DNA of 20,001 nucleotides from MVYY01 sp035369865 (lineage in GTDB: Bacteria; Bacteroidota; Bacteroidia; Bacteroidales; Paludibacteraceae), in contig DAOOVG010000037.1 of the NCBI GenBank assembly GCA_035369865.1, positions 1-20,001 on the forward strand, written 5' to 3'. The notes beneath the pieces are model-generated. The model was not told the DNA's origin, did not search any database, and saw only the letters and a list, made by a program, of their open reading frames with translations. The translations under genes were made by a program, and so were the position numbers. Below are positions 1 through 6,539 of the stretch, one piece after another. Position 1 is the first letter of the stretch; the number at the start of each line of letters is the position of its first letter.

Positions 1-2
1 TA

Positions 3-1208
3 AAATTTAGCAATTTTGCTATTCAAAATTTATTTAAACCAAAAACTTATCGAATAGTTCCACAAGGTGAAGGTCAAACATTTTCTGTTAATGCACGTAC
101 CAACGGACAATCTTATAGCTCATTTGATATTTCATTTTTGGAGCCCTGGTTAGGGGGAAAACGTCCTAACTCACTTTCTGCTATGGTTTATTATTCCACA
201 CAATCAGCCATAAGTAATCGTTATTTAAATTACATCAGTAACTTATCAAGTCTTTACTATGGAGGTTATTATGGAGGATACTATGGAGGCTATGGAGGTT
301 ATGGTGATTATTATCAAACAGAAGTTGATCCCGAAAGATATATGCGTACCTTGGGAGCTTCCATAGGTTATGGTAAACGTTTAAACTGGCCAGATGATTA
401 TTTTAGCTTTTACAGTGAATTATCTTATCAATTATTTAAATTAAACAATTGGTATGCTGGTTATTTTCCTATGACAGGAGGAACATTTAATAATCTTAGC
501 TTAAACTTAACATTATCACGTTCTTCTATTGATAACCCCATTTTTACTCGTAATGGTTCTTTATTTTCCTTGGGTTTAAAAATTACTCCTCCTTATTCAC
601 TTTTTACAGGCAAGGATTATTCACAACCAATGACAAATGAAAAACGCTATAAATTTATTGAATATCACAAATGGACGTTAACAGGTAAAACTTTCACTCC
701 CCTTTCTGCAAATAATAAATTAATTTTAATGGCAAGAGCCCAATTTTCTTATCTTGGTTATTTCAATAAATATCTTAAGTCTCCTTTTGAAACATTTTAT
801 ATGGGAGGTGATGGAATGTCAGCTTATACCAGTTATGGAACAGAATATATAGCCATGCGAGGATATGAAAATGGCGCATTAACTCCTTATGATGCTACGA
901 CAGGAGTAGCAGCAGGATATTTGTATAATAAATATACTTTAGAATTACGATTCCCTCTCTCGTTAGAACAATCAGCAACTATTTATGCCTTGGGATTTGT
1001 AGAGGCAGGTAATTGTTTTAAAAGCTTTTCTGGACCGAATGGTTATAATCCATTTAATTTAAAACGTTCAGCAGGAATTGGAGTACGTATTTTCTTGCCA
1101 ATGTTTGGTATGATGGGAATAGATTGGGGATATGGTTTTGATAAAGTAACAGGTTCAACAAAACCAAGCGGCAGCCAATTCCATTTTGTTTTAGGACAAG
1201 AATTATAA
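3..1208 (+). CDS. bamA: Outer-membrane protein assembly factor BamA, C-terminal part (5' end outside window)
   Basis: This frame is open from the first bases of the window, so the gene begins upstream; about 401 residues of its C-terminal part are visible. BamA is the outer-membrane beta-barrel that folds and inserts other outer-membrane proteins. The call rests on Bacteroidota-type BamA signatures: an NLF element near the visible start, then VPQGEGQTFSV, then FLEPWLGGKRPNSLS, followed by alternating aromatic beta-strands and a terminal strand ending HFVLGQEL. POTRA domains would lie upstream of the window. At visible residues about 86-104 there is a Gly-Tyr-rich stretch encoded by short tandem repeats, probably in a surface loop. 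Two OmpH/Skp chaperone genes follow on the same strand, which is the usual partnership. An internal TTG at 138 is not a real start, because the conserved sequence continues upstream of it. Confidence 0.93.
   Translation, partial: KFSNFAIQNLFKPKTYRIVPQGEGQTFSVNARTNGQSYSSFDISFLEPWLGGKRPNSLSAMVYYSTQSAISNRYLNYISNLSSLYYGGYYGGYYGGYGGYGDYYQTEVDPERYMRTLGASIGYGKRLNWPDDYFSFYSELSYQLFKLNNWYAGYFPMTGGTFNNLSLNLTLSRSSIDNPIFTRNGSLFSLGLKITPPYSLFTGKDYSQPMTNEKRYKFIEYHKWTLTGKTFTPLSANNKLILMARAQFSYLGYFNKYLKSPFETFYMGGDGMSAYTSYGTEYIAMRGYENGALTPYDATTGVAAGYLYNKYTLELRFPLSLEQSATIYALGFVEAGNCFKSFSGPNGYNPFNLKRSAGIGVRIFLPMFGMMGIDWGYGFDKVTGSTKPSGSQFHFVLGQEL
258..308 (+). repeat. Short tandem repeats encoding a Gly-Tyr-rich BamA loop
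   Basis: Units of the type TATGGAGG(N) occur back to back in frame: two 12-base units (258-269 and 270-281), two 9-base units (282-290 and 291-299) and a degenerate 9-base unit (300-308). They encode repeated Tyr-Gly-Gly with extra Tyr residues. All units are multiples of three, so gain or loss of a unit would change loop length without breaking the frame. Confidence 0.8.
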
Positions 1209-1209
1209 A

Positions 1210-1238
1210 TTGAATAAAAAAAATTTTTAATAATTTTG
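1210..1238 (+). promoter_or_regulatory. Candidate Bacteroidota-type promoter for the first ompH gene
   Basis: TAATTTTG at 1231-1238 matches the TAnnTTTG -7 consensus, and a TTG at 1210-1212 lies 18 bases further upstream as a possible -33 element. The predicted start would leave a leader of about 40 bases before the ATG at 1285. Read-through from bamA is also possible. Confidence 0.45.
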
Positions 1239-1284
1239 GCAAGAAATTTGCTTTTTCAAAAATAAAACTTTTAAAACATTGGAT

Positions 1285-1800
1285 ATGAAAAAATTAATTT
1301 TAACTTTCTGTTTATTTTTTTCTTTGTCGATGGCAGGAATAGCTCAAAAAATTGCTACTGTTGATATGAATTATATTTTAAAAAATATTCCTGCTTATGA
1401 AGCTGCCAATGAACAATTGAATCAAATTTCAAAAAAATGGCAAGCCGAAGTAGAAGCACAATTAAAAGAAGTAGAAACAATGTATAAAAACTATCAAACC
1501 GAATTAGTTTTTATGACAGAAGAAATGAAAAAAAAGCGTGAAGATGAAATTATCGCGAAAGAAAAAGCAGCACAAGAATTAAAACGTACTTATTTTGGTC
1601 CTGAAGGGGAACTTTTTAAAAAACGACAAAGTTTAATGAAACCTATTCAAGATGAGATATTCACTGCCGTTCAGGAAATCAGCAAAGAAAAAAATATAGA
1701 TTTAGTTCTTGACAAGAGTACTTCTGTAAATATTATTTTTTCTTCTCCTGCTTTAGATATTAGTGATGAAATACTTAAACAATTGGGATATTCAAAGTAA
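1285..1800 (+). CDS. OmpH/Skp-family periplasmic chaperone (first paralogue)
   Basis: The protein has 171 residues from the ATG at 1285. An upstream in-frame TTG at 1279 is less likely, because the signal peptide begins naturally with MKKLILTFC. A hydrophobic signal peptide runs to about residue 20 (AGIAQ), followed by the family opening KIATVDMNYIL. A long charged helical stretch rich in Lys, Glu and Gln (about residues 40-110) is the coiled-coil tentacle region, and the C-terminal part returns to beta-strand with DLVLDKSTS. Skp/OmpH proteins bind unfolded outer-membrane proteins in the periplasm and deliver them to BamA, which fits the position just downstream of bamA. The length is normal for the family. 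Confidence 0.9.
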   Translation: MKKLILTFCLFFSLSMAGIAQKIATVDMNYILKNIPAYEAANEQLNQISKKWQAEVEAQLKEVETMYKNYQTELVFMTEEMKKKREDEIIAKEKAAQELKRTYFGPEGELFKKRQSLMKPIQDEIFTAVQEISKEKNIDLVLDKSTSVNIIFSSPALDISDEILKQLGYSK

Positions 1801-1813
1801 TTTCCTATATTTG
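1783..1813 (+). promoter_or_regulatory. Candidate promoter for the second ompH gene
   Basis: TATATTTG at 1806-1813 is a full match to TAnnTTTG. A TTG at 1783-1785 lies exactly 20 bases upstream, inside the last codons of the preceding gene. The predicted leader to the ATG at 1851 would be about 30 bases. This suggests the second chaperone can be transcribed separately. Confidence 0.55.
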
Positions 1814-1850
1814 TAAGCTAATTTTATATTAATTTTTAAACAAAGACATC

Positions 1851-2369
1851 ATGAAGAAATTTGCTATTTTGTTACTCTGCCTTCTTCCTCTAAAATTAAT
1901 TGGACAAGAATTAAAATTAGGTCATATTAACTCTCAAGAAATTCTTTCCTTAATGCCTGAAAGATCGCAAATTGAGAAAACTTTAGGTGATTTGCAAAAT
2001 CAATGGGAAAATGAACTATTGAAAATGCAACAAGAATATTATGCTAAAATTAAAGAATTTCAAGACAAACAAGCCACAATGCCTGAAAGTATAAAACAGG
2101 CTCGCCAAAGTGAAATTGTTGAAATGGAACAACGTATTACTACCTTTCGACAAACGGCTGATAGTGACCTTATGAAAAAGCAACAAGAACTTTTTGCTCC
2201 TGTAATTGAAAAAGTAAAAAAAGCAATCAATGAAGTTGGTGCTGAAAATAATTATACTTATATATTTGACATAAGCACACAAATTATTGTATATCAATCC
2301 CCTAAGTCTAATGATTTAACACCTTTGGTAAAGAAAAAGTTAGGCTTAACAGGTAGTAGCAGTAAGTAA
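1851..2369 (+). CDS. OmpH/Skp-family periplasmic chaperone (second paralogue)
   Basis: This 172-residue protein is a diverged paralogue of the gene just upstream. It has a signal peptide (MKKFAILLLCLLPLKLIGQ, residues 1-19), the family entry KLGHINSQEILSLMPE, and a long charged helical segment (about residues 35-120) matching the Skp coiled-coil arms. The C-terminal part reads YTYIFDISTQIIVYQSP, the usual return to the beta body, and the protein ends in a Ser-rich tail. The likely role is holding unfolded outer-membrane proteins in the periplasm. It starts 50 bases after the first paralogue, and its own promoter candidate lies in the gap. The two proteins share the fold but differ over most of their length, so they may serve different clients. 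Confidence 0.9.
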   Translation: MKKFAILLLCLLPLKLIGQELKLGHINSQEILSLMPERSQIEKTLGDLQNQWENELLKMQQEYYAKIKEFQDKQATMPESIKQARQSEIVEMEQRITTFRQTADSDLMKKQQELFAPVIEKVKKAINEVGAENNYTYIFDISTQIIVYQSPKSNDLTPLVKKKLGLTGSSSK

Positions 2370-2400
2370 AAAATAAAAAATTTTTAAATATAGTAGTAAC

Positions 2401-2434
2401 AACAAAGCCTTTGATTAATTTCAAAGGCTTTGTT
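2401..2434. terminator. Perfect hairpin terminator between convergent genes
   Basis: The arms AACAAAGCCTTTGA (2401-2414) and TCAAAGGCTTTGTT (2421-2434) are perfectly complementary over 14 bases around a 6-base loop. It lies 31 bases after the second ompH stop and 18 bases after the gtrA stop, so it can serve both strands. There is no long T run outside the stem, but both arms end in T/A-rich sequence. Confidence 0.75.
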
Positions 2435-2452
2435 ATCATATAGCAGAATTAA

Positions 2453-2869
2453 TTAGTTGTTGTTTACTGGAACTTTTTTAAATACCCAATATTTTTGTAA
2501 ATTATAATTAAAGCCAATGGAAACTATTAAATCAACAATAATTTTACTGAATTTATAATCAATTTTTAGGAAAGTAGTGATTAAATAAGTACCCGTGTCC
2601 TTTAAAAAAATACTATTGGCAACTACCAGCGAAAATTTGAGTAATTGTTTTAGTCCAGTACTTTTATAAGGTAATTCTTTAGAACGAAAAGTCCAGCCTT
2701 TATTGACAGTAAAATTAAACAATGCTCCTACAATTCCTCCAATGATAATAGATACCGTATAATGAATATGTACTACTTCGGTGAAAAAAATCATAGTAGT
2801 ATAATCAATCGCTCCACCAAGCATAGCCGAAAATTGAGCTTTAGTAAACGTAAAAAGCCTTTCGATCAT
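2453..2869 (-). CDS. GtrA-family polytopic membrane protein
   Basis: From the ATG at 2869 this is a 138-residue protein with four hydrophobic segments and GtrA signatures: KAQFSAMLGGAIDY in the first helix, NFTVNKGWTF (about residues 52-61) after the second, and FNYNLQKYWVF in the last. GtrA-like proteins are thought to help move lipid-linked sugars (such as undecaprenyl-phosphate-glucose) across the inner membrane; the precise substrate here cannot be read from sequence. An in-frame ATG at 2914 would add 15 charged residues and overlap the upstream gene. I prefer 2869 because the upstream stop codon ends one base before it (TAA, T, ATG), and a purine-rich GGGGAGGGG lies about 10 bases upstream. 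The two genes are therefore probably translationally coupled. Confidence 0.85.
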   Translation of the reverse strand: MIERLFTFTKAQFSAMLGGAIDYTTMIFFTEVVHIHYTVSIIIGGIVGALFNFTVNKGWTFRSKELPYKSTGLKQLLKFSLVVANSIFLKDTGTYLITTFLKIDYKFSKIIVDLIVSIGFNYNLQKYWVFKKVPVNNN

Positions 2870-2870
2870 A

Positions 2871-3572
2871 TTATTGAATTTTTTCCCCTCCCCTTTCGTT
2901 TTTGTCTCTTTCATCTGCTAATTGTAATATTTTTTTAGTTTCTAAAATATTCATTATCAATAAAACTAAACAAGCTAATGAGGAAGTATAAATAATTGAA
3001 TTTTTAAAAATTACTTCAAGGACAAGAATAAGTGAAATTAAAATACGTACTTCTGTTGGTCCAAATGCTCCTGAATCAATAGAATATTGATTAATAATTT
3101 TGTAACGCAGTAAAGCTGTTATCATTTCCCAACCATATAGCACTACGAACAAAAAACCTATTATTTTCCAGGGAGAAATTGCATACACAATAAATCCACC
3201 ACCCATTAAAATAACGCCCAACCAATCAACGGTAACATCTAAAGAAAAACCATACCATTTCCTTGGCTTATGTCGATAATAAGCAACTCTTCCATCAAGC
3301 GAATCGCCAAACCAACTAATGACAAATCCTAATACCCCGACTAAAAGTAAATATCTATTTACATACACCGCTAATATAAAACTTAAAAAAACAATCACAC
3401 TTCCCAAAAAACCAATAGCAGTGAGCATGTCAGAACTCATCCAGGCTGGAATACGTTGAACTAAATAAGCAAGGGTACTCTGTTCATATTTTCTTAATAA
3501 ATTGGTTCGCGTTCTTCCTTCAGAAATTGTTTTGACAATTTCTTGTTGCGTTTCATCTTTAATTTTTCCCAT
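2871..3572 (-). CDS. CDP-alcohol phosphatidyltransferase-family membrane protein
   Basis: This 233-residue protein has several hydrophobic segments and the CDP-alcohol phosphotransferase signature: D90-x2-D93-G94 through A97, then G108-x3-D112-x3-D116. These aspartates bind metal and the CDP-linked donor during transfer of a phosphatidyl or similar group to an alcohol acceptor. Two points differ from the textbook motif D-x2-DG-x2-AR-x8-G-x3-D-x3-D. The Arg after A97 is Tyr (Y98), and nine residues instead of eight precede the Gly; I recall the nine-residue spacing from related bacterial sequences, the Tyr less so. The specific lipid product cannot be assigned. It is the first gene of a two-gene unit with gtrA, driven by a good promoter candidate at 3622-3652. 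Confidence 0.82.
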   Translation of the reverse strand: MGKIKDETQQEIVKTISEGRTRTNLLRKYEQSTLAYLVQRIPAWMSSDMLTAIGFLGSVIVFLSFILAVYVNRYLLLVGVLGFVISWFGDSLDGRVAYYRHKPRKWYGFSLDVTVDWLGVILMGGGFIVYAISPWKIIGFLFVVLYGWEMITALLRYKIINQYSIDSGAFGPTEVRILISLILVLEVIFKNSIIYTSSLACLVLLIMNILETKKILQLADERDKNERGGEKIQ

Positions 3573-3621
3573 TTCTTATGTCGTAGAAAGAATAATTTTT
3601 AAATAAGGTATGCTTATATCG

Positions 3622-3652
3622 CAAAAGTAGTATTTTTTAAAACTCTATGCAA
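3622..3652 (-). promoter_or_regulatory. Candidate promoter for the phosphatidyltransferase-gtrA unit
   Basis: On the - strand, TACTTTTG (3629 down to 3622) matches TAnnTTTG. A TTG (3652 down to 3650) sits 20 bases upstream, which is the expected -33/-7 spacing. The predicted transcript would start near 3615 and have a leader of about 45 bases. Confidence 0.6.
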
Positions 3653-3858
3653 TTTTTTGAAACAATAATCTATAATTTTAAAAAATAAAACATAAGACAA
3701 TAAGAAAAACTTTTGTAATTCAATTAGTTGGGAAAAATAATAAATTATTTCTAAAAATTATCTAACTTTATATAATTTGATAGTCATATTTATCAAACAA
3801 TTTTTAGCTTTGTTATCAATAATAAAATGAAAGAGAAGATAAAAACTAAAAAATAATG

Positions 3859-3866
3859 TATTTTTG
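3859..3866 (+). promoter_or_regulatory. Candidate -7 promoter box for the nucleoside-recognition operon
   Basis: TATTTTTG followed by CAG matches the TAnnTTTG(C) pattern and lies 63 bases before the ATG at 3930. I do not see a good TTG at the usual distance upstream, so only the -7 element is supported. Confidence 0.45.
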
Positions 3867-3929
3867 CAGCAGAACAATAATTAATGATAACATTACTGGT
3901 ATTCAATTTGCTTCCAAAAAGATAATTAT

Positions 3930-5162
3930 ATGATTTTAAATTATATATGGATTGGATTTTTTTTGATTGCTTTTGTTGTTGCTTTTATTCAAATGATTAT
4001 TTATGGAAATGTTCAGGTGTTTTCTGATATGCTCAATGCTACTTTTGATTCAGCAAAAACAGGTTTTGAAATTTCTTTGGGTTTAACAGGCGTTCTTTCT
4101 TTGTGGTTGGGAATTATGAAGGTAGGTGAACGTGGTGGTGTAGTTCAAGCTTTTTCTAAAGTAGTTTCGCCTTTTTTTGAAAAAATTTTTCCTGATCTTC
4201 CTAAAAATCATCCAGCTTATGGAAGTATGTTGATGAATATCGCTGCCAACATGTTAGGGTTGGATAATGCAGCTACTCCTCTTGGATTAAAGGCTATGAA
4301 AGAAATGCAGGAAATCAACCCCAAAAAAGATACTGCTTCCAATCCTATGATTATGTTCCTCGTGTTGAACACTTCAGGACTAACTTTGATCCCTGTAACA
4401 ATTATGGTTTATCGAGCTCAACTGGGAGCAGCTAATCCGTCCGATATTTTTCTTCCTATCTTGATAGCTACCTTTTTCTCAACACTTGCAGGATTTTTAA
4501 GTGTAGCAGCTTATCAAAAAATCAATTTACTGGATAAAACCATTTTTAAAACTTTATTAGGGTTAATAATTATTATTGGTTCTATTTTATATTTTTTCAG
4601 TAAAGTTACTCAAAATCAACTTACTTTATATTCAAATTTTATTGCCAGCTTTATCTTAATTTCTCTGATCATTTCTTTCATTGTGGCTGCAATGATTCAT
4701 AAAATAAATGTATATGATGCTTTTATTGAAGGTGCAAAAGAAGGTTTTCAGGTGGCAATTGGTATTATTCCGTATTTGATTGCTATTTTAGTGGCAATTG
4801 GCGTGTTTCGTGCTGCTGGTGCTATGGACATGTTGATGAATGGTTTTGCCTGGTTTTTTGGGCTAATAGGTGTTAATACTGACTTTGTAGGAGCCTTACC
4901 CACTGCCTTAATGAAACCTTTAAGTGGCAGTGGTGCAAGAGGAATGATGGTAGATGCAATGAAAATGTATGGTGCCGATTCTTTTGTTGGCAGACTTTCC
5001 TGTATCGTTCAAGGTTCTACTGATACCACTTTTTATATTCTGGCTGTTTATTTTGGATCAGTTGGCATTAAAAATACTCGTTATGCAGTTATTTGTGGCT
5101 TATTAGCTGATTTTGTTGGAATTGTTGCAGCTATTTTAATTGGATATCTCTTTTTTCATTGA
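3930..5162 (+). CDS. SpmA/SpmB-type nucleoside-recognition domain membrane protein
   Basis: The 410-residue polytopic membrane protein carries two nucleoside-recognition (Gate-like) repeats that are separate proteins, SpmA and SpmB, in spore formers. The N-terminal half shows LGLTGVLSLWLGIMKVGERGG and NIAANMLGLDNAATPLGLKAM, the SpmA-like signature. The C-terminal half shows AKEGFQVAIGIIPYLIAIL, ALMKPLSGSGARGMMVDAM and IVQGSTDTTFYILAVYFG, the SpmB-like signature. About ten hydrophobic segments are visible. The function in non-sporulating Bacteroidota is not established; a transporter or export role for a small molecule is an inference from the fold. It is 53 bases upstream of the deacetylase-like gene on the same strand and probably heads that operon. 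Confidence 0.88.
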   Translation: MILNYIWIGFFLIAFVVAFIQMIIYGNVQVFSDMLNATFDSAKTGFEISLGLTGVLSLWLGIMKVGERGGVVQAFSKVVSPFFEKIFPDLPKNHPAYGSMLMNIAANMLGLDNAATPLGLKAMKEMQEINPKKDTASNPMIMFLVLNTSGLTLIPVTIMVYRAQLGAANPSDIFLPILIATFFSTLAGFLSVAAYQKINLLDKTIFKTLLGLIIIIGSILYFFSKVTQNQLTLYSNFIASFILISLIISFIVAAMIHKINVYDAFIEGAKEGFQVAIGIIPYLIAILVAIGVFRAAGAMDMLMNGFAWFFGLIGVNTDFVGALPTALMKPLSGSGARGMMVDAMKMYGADSFVGRLSCIVQGSTDTTFYILAVYFGSVGIKNTRYAVICGLLADFVGIVAAILIGYLFFH

Positions 5163-5215
5163 AATATTTTATAAATTGATTTTCAGTTTAAAAAAGTAAA
5201 AATAATTTTACGAAA

Positions 5216-6538
5216 ATGCAAGAAGTAATTGAATACATAATAAGATTTTTATTAGGTGACGAAAGTTCAACTGAAATTGCTAATTTGATAGGATATACTT
5301 CTGATAAAGAAGAATTTAGTCATTATAAGCTCGTTATTTATCCCTCTGACTTTTTTCAACCAGAGGTTTATGGAACTCCTCAAACTTTACCAGCCTTACC
5401 ATTAAAAATTTGGGAGGATACACCGATTCTTTTTGGACAGCCGAAGGTTGAAAAAATTGGGCAGACAAGAATTCTTTATGCAGATATAATTGCCAGCACC
5501 TATTTTTTAATTACACGTTATGAAGAAATGATTCGTCCAGAGTGTCGAGATGTTCACGGACGCTTTCCTGGAAAAGAATCTATTGGTTATCGGGCTGGTT
5601 TTATTGATCGTCCATTGGTTGATGAATATGGAAAACTTTTACGAAAACAATTAATAAAATTAGGAATTGATGTTCCCGAACCTACAAAAAAAATAAAGAA
5701 AATATTTTTAACGCACGATGTTGACCAATTGGCTCATTATCGCAGATTTAGAGGAATGATGGGAGCTTTATGGAGAGGAATCAAACATCCTAATAAACGA
5801 CCTGAAGCTAAAAGAGCCATAAAAACTTTTTTTAAAGGAATAAGATTTGACCCATGGTACACTTTTCCATGGCTTTTTAAAATGGATCTATCATTGATTG
5901 ATGTATTGGGAAAAGAAAGATGTGAAATCATTGTATTTTTGAAAGCAGGAGGAGGAAAACAAAGGGAAGACAAACCTCATTCAAATTTAGTTCATCCTGA
6001 TTATCAAAATCTTATAAAATATTGTAAAAGAAAAAATATTACGATTGGCTTGCATACCAGTTATAAAGCAGGTAAGTATCCAGAATTAATTGCAGAAGAG
6101 AAAAAAAGATTAGAGCGAAATGCGAAAGTCAAAATTTACTATAATCGTAATCATTTTTTGAGAATGTGCGAACCAGAAGATATGGAATACCTGATCAAAG
6201 CTGGATTTACAGATGATTTTACTCTTGCCTATGCTGATGTGGCTGGTTTTAGAATAGGAACATGTCATCCTGTAAAATGGATTAATCCTAAAAATAAGGA
6301 ATTAACTTCGCTGACCCTTCATCCTATGACTATCATGGACAGCACGTTAAGTGATAAACGCTATATGAATATGAGTGCTTACGATGCTTATGAATATTGC
6401 GTACAATTAATCAATAATATAGAAAATTATGGAGGAGAATTTGTTTTATTGTGGCATAACACAATGGTTGAAAAAAAATCTCAATCCTATCATCGTACCT
6501 TATATCAAAATATTATTGATTATCTGAAAACAAAATAA
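5216..6538 (+). CDS. Polysaccharide deacetylase-like protein
   Basis: This 440-residue protein has no obvious signal peptide. Residues about 1-155 form an N-terminal domain seen in Bacteroidota relatives (with STYFLITRYEEM and GFIDRPLVDEYG). Residues about 160-440 look like a carbohydrate-esterase-4/NodB-type fold starting with FLTHDVDQL (His167, Asp168, Asp170 as the first metal-site motif). The classical second motif H-x3-H is not evident; instead IGLHTSYKAG (His280) occupies a comparable place, and HPMTIMDSTL and LLWHNTM follow near the end. It is therefore probably a metal-dependent hydrolase of N-acetylated glycans, but an active-site variant. The glycosyltransferase starts one base after its stop (TAA, A, ATG), so the two genes are co-translated and likely act in one glycan pathway. 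Confidence 0.8.
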   Translation: MQEVIEYIIRFLLGDESSTEIANLIGYTSDKEEFSHYKLVIYPSDFFQPEVYGTPQTLPALPLKIWEDTPILFGQPKVEKIGQTRILYADIIASTYFLITRYEEMIRPECRDVHGRFPGKESIGYRAGFIDRPLVDEYGKLLRKQLIKLGIDVPEPTKKIKKIFLTHDVDQLAHYRRFRGMMGALWRGIKHPNKRPEAKRAIKTFFKGIRFDPWYTFPWLFKMDLSLIDVLGKERCEIIVFLKAGGGKQREDKPHSNLVHPDYQNLIKYCKRKNITIGLHTSYKAGKYPELIAEEKKRLERNAKVKIYYNRNHFLRMCEPEDMEYLIKAGFTDDFTLAYADVAGFRIGTCHPVKWINPKNKELTSLTLHPMTIMDSTLSDKRYMNMSAYDAYEYCVQLINNIENYGGEFVLLWHNTMVEKKSQSYHRTLYQNIIDYLKTK

Positions 6539-6539
6539 A

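Larger units (their letters stand above)
3573..3929. other. Divergent intergenic region (357 bases)
   Basis: The region is very AT-rich with no credible ORF. It separates the - strand phosphatidyltransferase unit from the + strand nucleoside-recognition operon. It holds a - strand promoter candidate (3622-3652), a + strand -7 box (3859-3866) and a 7-base inverted repeat, TTTGATA/TATCAAA, at 3776-3797. I see nothing else in the roughly 120 bases between 3655 and 3775. Confidence 0.7.

Noticed and set aside
2870..2914. A longer GtrA start at 2914
   Set aside because: It would add a highly charged tail and overlap the upstream gene by 44 bases. The ATG at 2869 sits one base after the upstream stop and gives the normal GtrA beginning.
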